Assembly: GCA_900545825.1 (NCBI GenBank)
Contig: URAS01000007.1
Location: 70,910-134,909 of the forward strand
Length of the DNA: 64,000 nucleotides
DNA from: an uncultured Actinomyces sp.
GTDB taxonomy: Bacteria; Actinomycetota; Actinomycetes; Actinomycetales; Actinomycetaceae
Direction: 5' to 3'
Positions 6,773 through 15,442 of this stretch are shown one piece after another. The first letter of the stretch is position 1. Each line of letters begins with the position of its first letter. The position numbers and the translations under genes are program-made. Below the pieces are notes generated by a model that was given only the letters and a program-made list of their open reading frames with translations, searched no databases and was not told where the DNA came from.

Positions 6773-8605
6773 TTATCCCTGGCGACGCCGCAGCACTGTC
6801 ACGCCACCCGCAGCAGCGAGCGCAACCGCTGCCAGCGCGGCGAATTCCGCGGCCACACCGGTCTTGGCGAGCGCCGCCTTCGCGCCGCCCTTCGTGCCGG
6901 TCTTCGCGGCGGCCGCCTGGGGCGCCTGGGTGGACGAGCCGGCCTTATCCTTCGAGGGCGCGTTCCCCTTGTCGCCGGTCGAGGGCGCGTTCCCCTTGTC
7001 GCCGGTCGAACCGGTCGTGTCCTTCCCGTCGGTCGAACCGGTCGTGTCCTTACCGTCGGTCGAACCGGTCGAGTCGGCGCTCTTGGGGACGATGCGCGTG
7101 ATCACGTTCGGGCTGGCCTTGTCGGTCACGTAGAGGACGCCGTCGGCGCCCACGGACGCGTGGTTGGCATTCGCGCCGGCCGGCAGGTTGGCGACCTCTT
7201 TGCGGGTCTTCGTGTCGATCACCGTGACCGTGCCGTCGGTGCGGTTGACGACGTAGACGCTCCGCGTCGTCGGGTCGTAGGCCGCATTAAGGGCCTGCGC
7301 GCCGGTCGGGATCTCGGCCAGAACCTTGTTCGTCTGGGTGTCGACAACGACGACGTTGTTCGAGTCCTGGTTGGCAACATAGAGCGCCTTATCCTCGGGG
7401 TCGTAGGCGATACCCGAGGCGCCCTTGGCGTTGCTGCCGAGGTCATAGTAGGTGATCGCGCCGGAATCGAGATTGACGCCCGCGGCGTAGGGGTTGGACA
7501 GCGAGGGCGTGAACAGCGTCCTCGAGGCGGGGTCGAAGGTCAGCGACATGGGCGCCTTGAACGCGTGATCCTTGTCGCCGACGGTGATGTCCTTGACCTT
7601 GGTGATCGCCTTCGTGGCGGGGTCGTACGAGAAGACGCCGATCGTGCCGGTCGCCGCCTCGCCGCGACGGTTCGCCGACGAGACGTAGGCGTAACCGGTC
7701 GTGGGGTCGATAACGACGTCGCGGGGGTGGCTGAGCAGGTCGGCACTCCCCTGGGCCAACAGCTCGAGGGTGTCGCGGTCGTAGACGGCGACGGTGCTCT
7801 GGCGCGTGTTCGACACCCAGATGAGGCCGTTCTTGTCGTCGAGGCCGATGCCGTACACCGCGTAGCGGCCGCCCGTCTCCTTGTCGGCGACCGGCGCGTC
7901 GGTCGACTTCTCGACCGCGAGCGTCGTCGGGTTCACCTGGAGGAGCTTCGATTCCTTAACCGGAGGACGCCCGACCGCGGTCGTCGCGTAGAGCTTGCCG
8001 GTGGTCGGCGAGTACACGCTCTGGTAGAGGCCGGCCGGCTCTTCCTTCTTGGCGATATCGTACTTGTCGACGTTGAGGGTCGGACGCGGCTCGACCTTGT
8101 CCTTATCCTTGCCGGCGTCGCCGCCCGTGTGACCGCCGGTGCCGCCGGTCGTCCCGCCGGGCTGCTCGCTGCCGCCGGTCGACGGGGTCTCGCCGGCGTC
8201 CTTCTTGACCGTGAACTTCGCGAACTTCGAGGAGCCCACGCCACACCCGTCGGAGCCGGTCAGCGCGCGAATCCAGTACGAGTCGCCCTCGGCCAGGTCC
8301 TTGGGCAGGGTGACCGAGATCTTCCAGTTGGCATCACGAATCGAGCCACCGTCGATGGTCTTCGAGGCCATGATCGTGCCAGCCTCGACCGTGCCGGAGG
8401 CCTGCGGATCCGTGAAGTCGATCGCGCCGTCGTTGAGCTTGATGCCGGTGTAGGCGTCTTTGCAGGTGGGGTTCGCCTTGTAGCCGCTGCCCGAGATAAC
8501 CATCGTGCCGCCGGGCGCATAGGTCGCTTTGTCGAGCGTGAGGGTGCCGTCGCCCATTCCGGGGCGCGGTTCGGCGGCGTGGGCGGGGCTGGAGGCCATT
8601 CCCAC
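6773..8605 (-). CDS. Wall-anchored surface protein: shared Ig-like domain plus YVTN-type beta-propeller, LAXTG sorting signal
   Basis: The in-frame part is 610 residues. After a signal-peptide remnant (ASSPAHA, cleavage before AEP), about residues 16-130 form a domain also seen in the proteins at 9944 and 12460 (G.GY...V/IKL.DG ... LP ... EG..Y.IR.LTG). A Gly/Thr linker follows, then about 300 residues of YncE/YVTN beta-propeller repeats (GIAYDPEDKALYVANQDSNN and relatives). Next come 9-residue STDGKDTTG and STGDKGNAP repeats. The end is LAKTG, a hydrophobic helix and RRRQG, a class E sortase-type LAXTG signal. The natural ATG at 8688 is out of frame with this ORF (next entry), so the annotated start (GTG) skips most of the signal peptide. 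The iron-uptake neighbours suggest a ligand-capture role, which is inference. Confidence 0.75.
   Translation of the reverse strand: MGMASSPAHAAEPRPGMGDGTLTLDKATYAPGGTMVISGSGYKANPTCKDAYTGIKLNDGAIDFTDPQASGTVEAGTIMASKTIDGGSIRDANWKISVTLPKDLAEGDSYWIRALTGSDGCGVGSSKFAKFTVKKDAGETPSTGGSEQPGGTTGGTGGHTGGDAGKDKDKVEPRPTLNVDKYDIAKKEEPAGLYQSVYSPTTGKLYATTAVGRPPVKESKLLQVNPTTLAVEKSTDAPVADKETGGRYAVYGIGLDDKNGLIWVSNTRQSTVAVYDRDTLELLAQGSADLLSHPRDVVIDPTTGYAYVSSANRRGEAATGTIGVFSYDPATKAITKVKDITVGDKDHAFKAPMSLTFDPASRTLFTPSLSNPYAAGVNLDSGAITYYDLGSNAKGASGIAYDPEDKALYVANQDSNNVVVVDTQTNKVLAEIPTGAQALNAAYDPTTRSVYVVNRTDGTVTVIDTKTRKEVANLPAGANANHASVGADGVLYVTDKASPNVITRIVPKSADSTGSTDGKDTTGSTDGKDTTGSTGDKGNAPSTGDKGNAPSKDKAGSSTQAPQAAAAKTGTKGGAKAALAKTGVAAEFAALAAVALAAAGGVTVLRRRQG
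6953..7070 (-). repeat. 27-nt coding tandem repeats in the surface-protein stalk
   Basis: Two types of near-identical 27-nt units, each in two tandem copies, encode STDGKDTTG and STGDKGNAP. They sit between the propeller and the sorting signal. Such repeats can change copy number by slippage and so vary the length of the wall-spanning stalk. Confidence 0.75.
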
Positions 8606-8688
8606 ACCCAGGACCCCAGGGCGGCGGCCGCCGTCACGACGGCAACCTTCCTCAAGACGCCAGGGCGAGACGTTGCTGGTGTTGTCAT
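8606..8688 (-). other. Out-of-frame start and signal peptide of the surface protein (apparent 1-nt frameshift)
   Basis: An ATG at 8688 has a strong GAGGAAAG ribosome site and reads MTTPATSRPGVLRKVAVVTA, a typical signal-peptide n- and h-region. It then runs out of frame at a G4 run (plus-strand C4 at 8614-8617). Adding one G would continue as ALGVLGVGMASSPAHA into the main ORF, giving a normal signal peptide. The cause is either a real frameshift (possibly phase-variable) or a base-calling error in the homopolymer. Confidence 0.75.
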
Positions 8689-8930
8689 GTGGACTCTTTC
8701 CTCGAGATCGGAGGGCGCCGCACCGTTACGTCGGCGCCTGGTCACTGGATGGCCAGGCGGCAACAGGGCGCTCGCCGCCTGGCAGAGCTGAGCCTACCCA
8801 TAGCTTTCTATTTATTGCAAGGCTTATTTTTTCTATAGACTCCCAGTGCTACTTTGGTGAAGGGTCTGCTAAGTTAAGGGCCGACGGTGCCCAGCCGGAC
8901 CCCGCCAGCCAGCCGACAGGAGGACGACCG
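8689..8930. promoter_or_regulatory. AT-rich divergent promoter region of the iron-uptake locus
   Basis: This 242-bp gap separates the minus-strand surface protein from the plus-strand uptake operon. Its middle (about 8795-8880) is clearly AT-rich for this genome, with TTGCAA, TATAGACT and similar hexamers on both strands. GCTAAGTTAAGG near 8868 faintly resembles half of a DtxR box. No exact promoter or operator could be fixed by eye. Confidence 0.45.
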
Positions 8931-9947
8931 ATGCGGACACGGACGCACGTCACCGCGCTTTTTCTTGCCCTGTGCCTGCTGCTCGGCCTCGCCGGATGCG
9001 ATACCGCCAGCACCTCCCCCGCGGCGACGGGCGCGACGACGAGCACCCGCACCCTCACCGACGCGTCGGGCACGAGCGTGACGGTCCCCACACACCCCAA
9101 GCGGATCATCGCCTATTCGGAGCCGACGACCGACGCCCTCTACGCCCTCGGGCTGAAACCCGTCGGCGTCGTCGCGGGGCGCGGCCAGCGCGGCGTCGCC
9201 AGTTACCTGGCCGATAAAGCCGGCGACGTCGCGATCATGGGGACGGTCGCCCAACCGAATTACGAGGCGATCGGCGCGGCCAAACCGGACCTCATCCTCG
9301 TCGACGGCACGTCGGTCAACAATCAGCCGAAGACGATGAAGCTGCTGCGCGCCATCGCGCCGGTCGTCTTCACGGGATACGCCGGCAAGGACTGGCGCGA
9401 CAACCTGCGGGTCACCGCCGACGCCGTGGGCCGCACCGCGCAGGCCACTCGGATCATTGCCGATTACGACCAGAGGGCGGCCGATCTCAAGGCCCGCCTC
9501 CACGCCGCGGGGATGGACACCCACACGTACTCAATCGTGCGGTGGCAGATCGGGGCGCCCTCGCTCATCCTCAACGAGCTGCTGTCCGCGCGTGCCCTCG
9601 CCGACGTCGGCCTGTCCCGCCCGGCAAACCAAAACCGCGAGGGCCACGGCCATTCCGAACCCGTGTCACTCGAGAACCTCGCGGAGATTGACGCCGACTA
9701 CCTGTTCCTCGGCACGCTCGGCGGCTCCTCGGTCACCAACCCCAAAGCCGGCGGTGACGCCAACGTCGCCGCCGCGAAAAAGGCCATCGACCAGGCCAAA
9801 CAGACGCCCGGATTCACCAGCCTCCACGCCTATCAGGCCGGCCACATCATCCCCGTCGACGGGTCGGTGTGGACCTCGACCGGCGGGCCGCTGCTGATGA
9901 ACCGCGTCCTTGACGATATCGAGACCAACCTGCTGAAGGAGAAGTGA
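8931..9947 (+). CDS. Iron-complex (siderophore or haem) ABC transporter substrate-binding lipoprotein, FecB type
   Basis: A 338-residue protein. The signal peptide ends in a lipobox (LGLAGC, lipidated Cys about residue 23), followed by a Ser/Thr/Ala linker. A class III periplasmic-binding fold begins with VTVPTHPKRIIAYSEPTTDA, typical of FecB/FhuD/BtuF/HmuT. AKPDLILVDG closes the first lobe. The segment REGHGHSEPVS is histidine-rich. It delivers an iron chelate, haem or possibly cobalamin to the permeases encoded 3.4 kb downstream; sequence alone does not choose among these. AGGAGGAC precedes the ATG. It is the first gene of a six-gene run with tiny overlaps. Confidence 0.85.
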   Translation: MRTRTHVTALFLALCLLLGLAGCDTASTSPAATGATTSTRTLTDASGTSVTVPTHPKRIIAYSEPTTDALYALGLKPVGVVAGRGQRGVASYLADKAGDVAIMGTVAQPNYEAIGAAKPDLILVDGTSVNNQPKTMKLLRAIAPVVFTGYAGKDWRDNLRVTADAVGRTAQATRIIADYDQRAADLKARLHAAGMDTHTYSIVRWQIGAPSLILNELLSARALADVGLSRPANQNREGHGHSEPVSLENLAEIDADYLFLGTLGGSSVTNPKAGGDANVAAAKKAIDQAKQTPGFTSLHAYQAGHIIPVDGSVWTSTGGPLLMNRVLDDIETNLLKEK

Positions 9948-12463
9948 TTCTCTTGCGTCCCCTCCCCACCTCACCGAGGCTGCGCCGCGCGGTGCTCACC
10001 GTCGCCGCCACGCTGGCCCTCGCCGCCCCGCTGGTCCCGGCCACTGCGGGCACGCTTCCCGCCTGGGCCGACGCGGCGCCGACCACCCCGGCAACCACAC
10101 AGGCGACGACCCCGGACGGGGCCACCTTGGCGATCGACAGCGTCGTCCCCGTCGCCGACGGCATCACCGTGACCGGCACCGGCTGGGTCACGCAGAACCA
10201 CGCCCGCGGTTCGCGTGTCGTCTTCAAATACGACCGCGGCGGCGTCAAGCTCCACACGCCACCCGACGTGCCCACCGAGACCGACAACCCCTTCACCGCG
10301 ACCAACGTCGTCGGCTATGTCGACGCGAAGAACGACGGATCGTTCACGGCGACCCTCCCCTTCCCGACACCGGCGAACTCGTCCGTCGCCGACGGGGCGT
10401 GGGCCGAGGGGACGACGCACCACGTAACTGCCCTGTCGGGGTCGCTGATTCCCGGCGACCAGATCCGCTCAGCCAACGTCACGTTCACCATTGGCCAGCC
10501 AACGTGCACCGCCGACGAGGTCTCGCTGGTCCACCGCGACGACCAGACCGGGCAGGTGGCGACGGCATGCGTAACGAGGGCGGTCGACCTCGCCGGCGGC
10601 GCCCGGACGCTCCACGTCCGCGGATTCGGCTGGACGACGACGTCGGGCCAGGGCCCGGCGAGCGTTGTCATCAAGCTTGCCTCCCGTACCGACCCGGCGG
10701 CCTCCGACTTCCAGTTCGTTCACACCGGCGCCACGGGCGACGCCATCCTCGCCCACCCGACAACCGGCGCCCCGGACCCGACGATGTGGGCGCTCATCAC
10801 GCCCGACGCCCGCGGCAGCTTCGACCAGGCGATCCCGCTGCCCAGCCAGGCGAACGTTCCCCGCCAGGTGACGCCGGCTAGCGCGGGCGCCCTCGGGGCC
10901 GGCAAGAAGCTCACCGTCCACTTCCAAACCGGCCTGATCAGTGGCGACACCGCCCACTCGATCACCAGTGAGCCGCTGGTCATCGACGGCGTCCCCTACG
11001 CCGGCGACCAGACCGGCGAGACGACGGCATGCACCCCGTCCGGGCCGCGGTCGGTCCACTTCGAATACCCGGCCGGCCAGGCCGAGGACCCCCGCACTGG
11101 TCCGCGCGTCGGCTTTGGCGAGTCAGTGATCCTCGTCGGACAGGGCTTCTGCGCGACGAAACCCGAGCTCGGCGGATCCCGGATCGCCGTGAAGCTCGAC
11201 GACGGGAGATTCTCGCGCCGGCCGGGCGAGGAGGTCCACTCGAATGCGACGATCTGGCAGATCATCGACGTCATCTCGGCCGACGGGTCGTTCCGCGTGC
11301 CCATCACTCTGCCGAAGAAGGGCGACGTCGCTGGCGGTTCGTCCCCCGCGTTCACCGAGGGCGCCCACACGCTGCGCCTGCTCACGGGCTCGATCAAGGA
11401 GGGCGACGTCGCCGGCTCGATCAAGACGACCCCCTTCACCGTCGGCACCTACGCCCCCAGCGGCGAGGCCCGCATCATCGACGCCTCGACCGAGCTGACC
11501 AGCGCCAACGCGAACGCCATGACGGCGACGCGCGACGGCAACCACGTGACCGCCACGCTCCCCCAGGCCCAGCCCGGAACGTGGGTGTACCTCACGGCCT
11601 ACGCCGGCGCCGACTGGCGCGGCGCACTGCCGACGACGTGGTACCAGGTCGACGCGAACCACCAGGTCAAGGCGACAATCAGTCAGCCGGACCAGGTTGC
11701 GGCCGGCGAGTGGACGCTGGTTGCCCAGGGTGACGACACCCAGCAGTCGGTCATCGGGTGGGCGCGCGTGCCCGCCGCCGACACGACGTCCTCCACCGGG
11801 GGCGGCACGACCGGGGGGAATACGGCGACACCGCACCCGGCGCATGCCTCTACCCGGAAGGCTTCCGCGACGCCGGTGACGCTGTCCCGGCCGGCGACGA
11901 CGATCGTCCTCGCGCCGCGTCCTGTCGCGCAGGCCGCGAAGTCGGCCTCCTCGTCCGCCGCCCGCTACCCGGCTAAGCCGGGGACCGTGCCAGCCTCGCC
12001 GGTTGCCTCCCAATCCGCGTTGACCAGCGCAAACCAGGGCGGCCTCACCGTCACCCGCGCCGGCTCGATCCTCACCGTAACGTTCCCGACGACGAGGGCG
12101 GTCGGCAGCTGGGTGTACGCCTACGCGTTTGACCCGGCCTCGCCGATCGACTGGCTGCAGCTCGACGACCACCGCCAGGTCAGCATCGACGTCGCCGGCC
12201 TCCACGCCGGGAAACACGCGCTCGCATTCATCGACGCCACCGGCGCCCTCATCGGCTGGGTCGACGCCACCAACACGGCAGCCACCAGCGCTTCCGCCCA
12301 GTCCCAGCCCGCCGCCGCAGTCGCCACCCGCCACTCCGTCACGCAGTCGCTGACCTTTTGGCTGCTTCTCGCGTCCGGCATCCTCCTCGCTGGCGGGATC
12401 GTCGCCGCCGTCCTCCTGACCCGCACCGGCCAGGCCCGAACCACCCAAGGAAAGACCCGATGA
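9944..12463 (+). CDS. Large membrane-tethered surface protein with three repeated Ig-like domains
   Basis: A protein of about 839 residues with an N-terminal signal peptide (AVLTVAATLALAAPLVPATA). Three domains of about 140 residues (about 60-190, 200-350, 360-505) share G.G[WF]..., [VI][VI]K, an LP segment and a late LTGS/LISGD/LTGSIKEGD motif. Two shorter repeats (about 520-610 and 690-770) share a GxWVY...W..VDxxxQV pattern. A C-terminal helix (FWLLLASGILLAGGIVAAVL) with a basic tail anchors it in the membrane. I recognise no named family. Its place between the binding protein and permeases suggests a surface receptor that hands on the iron ligand. The start is GTG 9944 overlapping the upstream stop; TTG 9953 has better spacing to the AAGGAG. 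Confidence 0.75.
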   Translation: MILLRPLPTSPRLRRAVLTVAATLALAAPLVPATAGTLPAWADAAPTTPATTQATTPDGATLAIDSVVPVADGITVTGTGWVTQNHARGSRVVFKYDRGGVKLHTPPDVPTETDNPFTATNVVGYVDAKNDGSFTATLPFPTPANSSVADGAWAEGTTHHVTALSGSLIPGDQIRSANVTFTIGQPTCTADEVSLVHRDDQTGQVATACVTRAVDLAGGARTLHVRGFGWTTTSGQGPASVVIKLASRTDPAASDFQFVHTGATGDAILAHPTTGAPDPTMWALITPDARGSFDQAIPLPSQANVPRQVTPASAGALGAGKKLTVHFQTGLISGDTAHSITSEPLVIDGVPYAGDQTGETTACTPSGPRSVHFEYPAGQAEDPRTGPRVGFGESVILVGQGFCATKPELGGSRIAVKLDDGRFSRRPGEEVHSNATIWQIIDVISADGSFRVPITLPKKGDVAGGSSPAFTEGAHTLRLLTGSIKEGDVAGSIKTTPFTVGTYAPSGEARIIDASTELTSANANAMTATRDGNHVTATLPQAQPGTWVYLTAYAGADWRGALPTTWYQVDANHQVKATISQPDQVAAGEWTLVAQGDDTQQSVIGWARVPAADTTSSTGGGTTGGNTATPHPAHASTRKASATPVTLSRPATTIVLAPRPVAQAAKSASSSAARYPAKPGTVPASPVASQSALTSANQGGLTVTRAGSILTVTFPTTRAVGSWVYAYAFDPASPIDWLQLDDHRQVSIDVAGLHAGKHALAFIDATGALIGWVDATNTAATSASAQSQPAAAVATRHSVTQSLTFWLLLASGILLAGGIVAAVLLTRTGQARTTQGKTR

Positions 12464-13368
12464 CCTCGCCTGTTACCGCTTCGTCCCCGCTCACCCCGCG
12501 CCGCGTGCTCGCGGGGTGTGCCCTCGTCCTTGCCCTCCTCGCCACGCTGCTGATCGGGGCTCCGCGTGCCCTCGCGTTGCCGCCCGGCGGCGCGGGCGAC
12601 TCGAACGCCGGCCAGTCGACGATCAACCCGTCGGTCCTGCCCGTCGGCGGCACGGTATCGTTCACGCTGACCGGCTTCCCCGCGGGATCGACCGTGTCGG
12701 TCAAGCTCGACGACGGCCTCATCGACGGCTCGGACTCATCCCAGCAGTTCACCGGCGTCGTCCACAAGGGCGTCGTCCCGGCATCGGGCACGTGGTCGTC
12801 GAGTTTTGTCCTGCCCAGCTACGTCCATGAGGGCTCCCACTGGCTGCGGTTCCTCACGACCTACGGGCCGAACAATCAGGGCTACACCCACCGGTCGGCG
12901 AACTTCCAGGTGGTCGCGGCCGGCGACTCGCGTGCCAATAGTGGCGGCGCCGTCACGGGGACGACCGACCCGGACAACGACGCTAATCTCGCGGAGAACC
13001 AGGCCGGCGGCGCAACCGTGACCCGCAGCCAGGCGGCCCCCGCTTCCAGCTCGGCGGCACCTGGCCAGAAGGCTGGCTCCGGCACGGCTACGGCGTCCGC
13101 GCCGGCACAGGCGACCGCCTCGGAGACGCCCTCGGCGACGTCCCAGCCGTCGAAGTCCTCCGCGGGCGGCGTCCCGGTCGTCGGGATCATCGTCCTGGTC
13201 GCCGTTGCCGTGCTGGTCGCGGCCGGTTTGACGGCGATCGTCCTCCGTAACCGTAAGCTCGCGCGCGCCGGCACCCAGGCCGCAGAACCCGCCGGCGATG
13301 CCTCCGAGCCGGCCGCGGGCGAGTCCACGTCGGACGATTCTGCGACAACTCCTCCGACGGCCGAGTGA
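12460..13368 (+). CDS. Membrane-tethered surface protein with one copy of the shared Ig-like domain
   Basis: A 302-residue protein with a signal peptide (RRVLAGCALVLALLATLLIG), then one domain (about residues 45-155) with VSVKLDDGLIDG, a central SSFVLPSYVHEGSHWLRFL and a C-terminal beta strand. This matches the repeats of the proteins at 9944 and 6773. A long Ser/Ala/Thr stalk follows, then one membrane helix (VVGIIVLVAVAVLVAAGLTA) and an acidic cytoplasmic tail. AAGGAAAG precedes the ATG, which overlaps the upstream stop (ATGA). It is co-transcribed with the permease genes. The role as surface binder or relay in iron or haem uptake is inferred from context. Confidence 0.75.
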   Translation: MTSPVTASSPLTPRRVLAGCALVLALLATLLIGAPRALALPPGGAGDSNAGQSTINPSVLPVGGTVSFTLTGFPAGSTVSVKLDDGLIDGSDSSQQFTGVVHKGVVPASGTWSSSFVLPSYVHEGSHWLRFLTTYGPNNQGYTHRSANFQVVAAGDSRANSGGAVTGTTDPDNDANLAENQAGGATVTRSQAAPASSSAAPGQKAGSGTATASAPAQATASETPSATSQPSKSSAGGVPVVGIIVLVAVAVLVAAGLTAIVLRNRKLARAGTQAAEPAGDASEPAAGESTSDDSATTPPTAE

Positions 13369-14384
13369 GCGCGCAGGTCGGCACCCATTCCCCCGCGGCG
13401 AGGGCGGCGCTGGCCGCCGTCCTCGCCGCCCTCCTCGTCCTCGTCGTCGTCCTCTCGTTGTCGCTGGGGTCGAATTCGATGGGGTTCGCGACGACGTGGC
13501 GGCTTCTATTGGCCCCCGACGGCTCGACGAACGCGACCGTCCTCCACGAGCTGCGGCTGCCGCGCACCATCCTCGGCATCCTCGTCGGCGCGGCGTTAGG
13601 GCTGGCCGGGGCACTCATGCAGTCACTCACCCGCAACCCGCTGGCCGACCCCGGGATCCTCGGCATCAACGCGGGCGCGAGTTTCGCTGTCGTCCTCGCC
13701 GTCGCGCTCGGCGGCTGGACGTCGATTCACGCCTACGTGTGGTTCGCGTTCGTCGGCGCCGCCCTCGCGGCCCTCGGCGTCCACCTGCTGGGCCAGGCCG
13801 GACACACCCGCTCGACGCCGGCCCGGCTGGCACTCGCCGGGATCGCCCTGTCCGCCGCGCTGGGCGCCCTCACCCAGACGACGATCCTCGCGAACCAACA
13901 CGCCTTTAACGAGTTCCGGTTCTGGGTCGCCGGCTCCCTTGAGGGACGCGGGTGGACGGTCTCGGCGACGGTCGGCATCTTTATGGCGGTCGGCGCCGTC
14001 CTCGGCCTCGCACTGGGACCCGCCCTCAACGCCCTCGCCCTGGGCGACGAGGCCGGCCGCAGCCTGGGCGTCAACGTCGCGCGCACCCGCGGCCTCACGA
14101 TGCTCGCCGTCACCCTCCTGTGCGGCGCCGCGACGGCCGCCGCCGGGCCGCTGACGTTCGTCGGGCTGGCCGTCCCCTTTGTTATCCGCGCGCTCGTCGG
14201 GCCCGACCAGCGGTGGATCGGGATCCTCAGCCTCGTCGCGGGACCCGTGTGGCTGCTGGGCGCCGACGTCCTCGCACGCGTCCTCGTCGCGCCACAGGAG
14301 GTGCCCGTCGGCATCGTATCGGCGCTGGTCGGGGCCCCATTCTTCGTGTGGCTGGTGCGCCGGAGGGAGGTGAGCGCCCTGTGA
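13365..14384 (+). CDS. FecCD-family iron-complex ABC permease, subunit 1
   Basis: A 339-residue permease of the BtuC/FecCD/FhuB superfamily with about ten hydrophobic helices. It has the family segments LRLPRTILGILVGAALGLAG and ALMQSLTRNPLADPGILGIN near residues 65-105. The FVGLAVPFVIRALVGPDQRW segment near residue 265 is the conserved cytoplasmic loop that contacts the ATPase. The GTG start overlaps the upstream stop (GTGA). It pairs with the next permease as a heterodimeric channel. Confidence 0.93.
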   Translation: MSAQVGTHSPAARAALAAVLAALLVLVVVLSLSLGSNSMGFATTWRLLLAPDGSTNATVLHELRLPRTILGILVGAALGLAGALMQSLTRNPLADPGILGINAGASFAVVLAVALGGWTSIHAYVWFAFVGAALAALGVHLLGQAGHTRSTPARLALAGIALSAALGALTQTTILANQHAFNEFRFWVAGSLEGRGWTVSATVGIFMAVGAVLGLALGPALNALALGDEAGRSLGVNVARTRGLTMLAVTLLCGAATAAAGPLTFVGLAVPFVIRALVGPDQRWIGILSLVAGPVWLLGADVLARVLVAPQEVPVGIVSALVGAPFFVWLVRRREVSAL

Positions 14385-15442
14385 GCCGCTTGTTCCGCCC
14401 CCACGAGCGCCCGCAGTACTTTGTCTGGCGCAGCGGGCGCGCCTCGGTGCGTTTCGAGCGGCGGTCCTGCGCCCTCGCCGTCGCCCTCGTCGCCGGGATC
14501 GGCGCGGCCGGCGCCTGCGCCCTCATGATCGGGGACTATCCAATTTCGGCCAGCGGCGCCTGGGCCGCCCTGGTCGGACGCTCGCCGGATCCGCTGGCCA
14601 CGTATTTCGTCACCGCGGTGAGGGCGCCCCGGATCGTCGTGTCCATCCTCGTCGGCGCCCTGCTGGGCCTGTCGGGCGCCCTGTTTCAGACCGTGTCGGC
14701 GAACCCGCTGGGCAGCCCCGATATCATCGGTTTCACCACGGGCTCGGCCACCGGCGCCCTCGTCGCCATGATCGTTGGTGGCGCCTCGACCGGCGGAGTC
14801 GCCGCGGGCGCGGTCGCCGGCGGCGTGGCCACCGCCGCGCTCATCTACGCCCTGGCGTGGCGCGACGGCGTCACGGGCTTCCGCATGGTCCTCGTCGGCA
14901 TTGGCATCTCGGCGGCGCTCAGCGCCATCAACCACCTCCTCATTATCCGGGCGCCCCTCGAGGACGCCCAGGCCGCCGAAGCGTGGAAAGCCGGCTCGCT
15001 CAACGCGATGACCTGGACCGACGCGGCCATCACCGGCGCAACGCTGGCGGTCGCGATTCCCCTGCTTGTCGCCCTCTCGCGCCCCCTGTCGACCCTCGCG
15101 CTCGGTGACGACGCCGCCACCGGCCTGGGGGTCCGCGTCGAGGGCGTCCGTGCCGCCGCGATCGCCCTCGGGGTCGGCCTCGTCGCCTGCGCCGTCGCCA
15201 CGTGCGGCCCGATCGCGTTCGTCGCCCTCGCGGCCCCACATTCGGCCCGCCGCCTGGCGCACACCCGCGGCCTCGGGCTCGCGTCGTCGGCACTCATGGG
15301 GGCGCTGCTCACGCTCGTCTCCGATATCGCCGCCCAACGCCTGTTTGCGCCCACCCAGCTGGCGGTCGGCGTCGTCACCGGCGCGCTGGGTGGCTGCTAC
15401 CTCGTCCTGTTGTTGGCCCACGAATGGAGGTCTCGCCCGTGA
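14381..15442 (+). CDS. FecCD-family iron-complex ABC permease, subunit 2
   Basis: A 353-residue permease paralogous to the preceding one. Family motifs are VRAPRIVVSILVGALLGLSG, ALFQTVSANPLGSPDIIGF and a later GPIAFVALAAPHSARRLAHT, which matches the ATPase-contact loop. A cytoplasmic N-terminal extension of about 30 residues precedes the first helix. The GTG start overlaps the previous stop (GTGA) with GGAGG upstream. Confidence 0.93.
   Translation: MSRLFRPHERPQYFVWRSGRASVRFERRSCALAVALVAGIGAAGACALMIGDYPISASGAWAALVGRSPDPLATYFVTAVRAPRIVVSILVGALLGLSGALFQTVSANPLGSPDIIGFTTGSATGALVAMIVGGASTGGVAAGAVAGGVATAALIYALAWRDGVTGFRMVLVGIGISAALSAINHLLIIRAPLEDAQAAEAWKAGSLNAMTWTDAAITGATLAVAIPLLVALSRPLSTLALGDDAATGLGVRVEGVRAAAIALGVGLVACAVATCGPIAFVALAAPHSARRLAHTRGLGLASSALMGALLTLVSDIAAQRLFAPTQLAVGVVTGALGGCYLVLLLAHEWRSRP

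Noticed and set aside
6773..12463. HtaA-type haem-binding (CR) domains in the surface proteins
   Set aside because: The shared domain lacks the tryptophan/serine pattern of HtaA repeats as I know it, so I describe it without that name.
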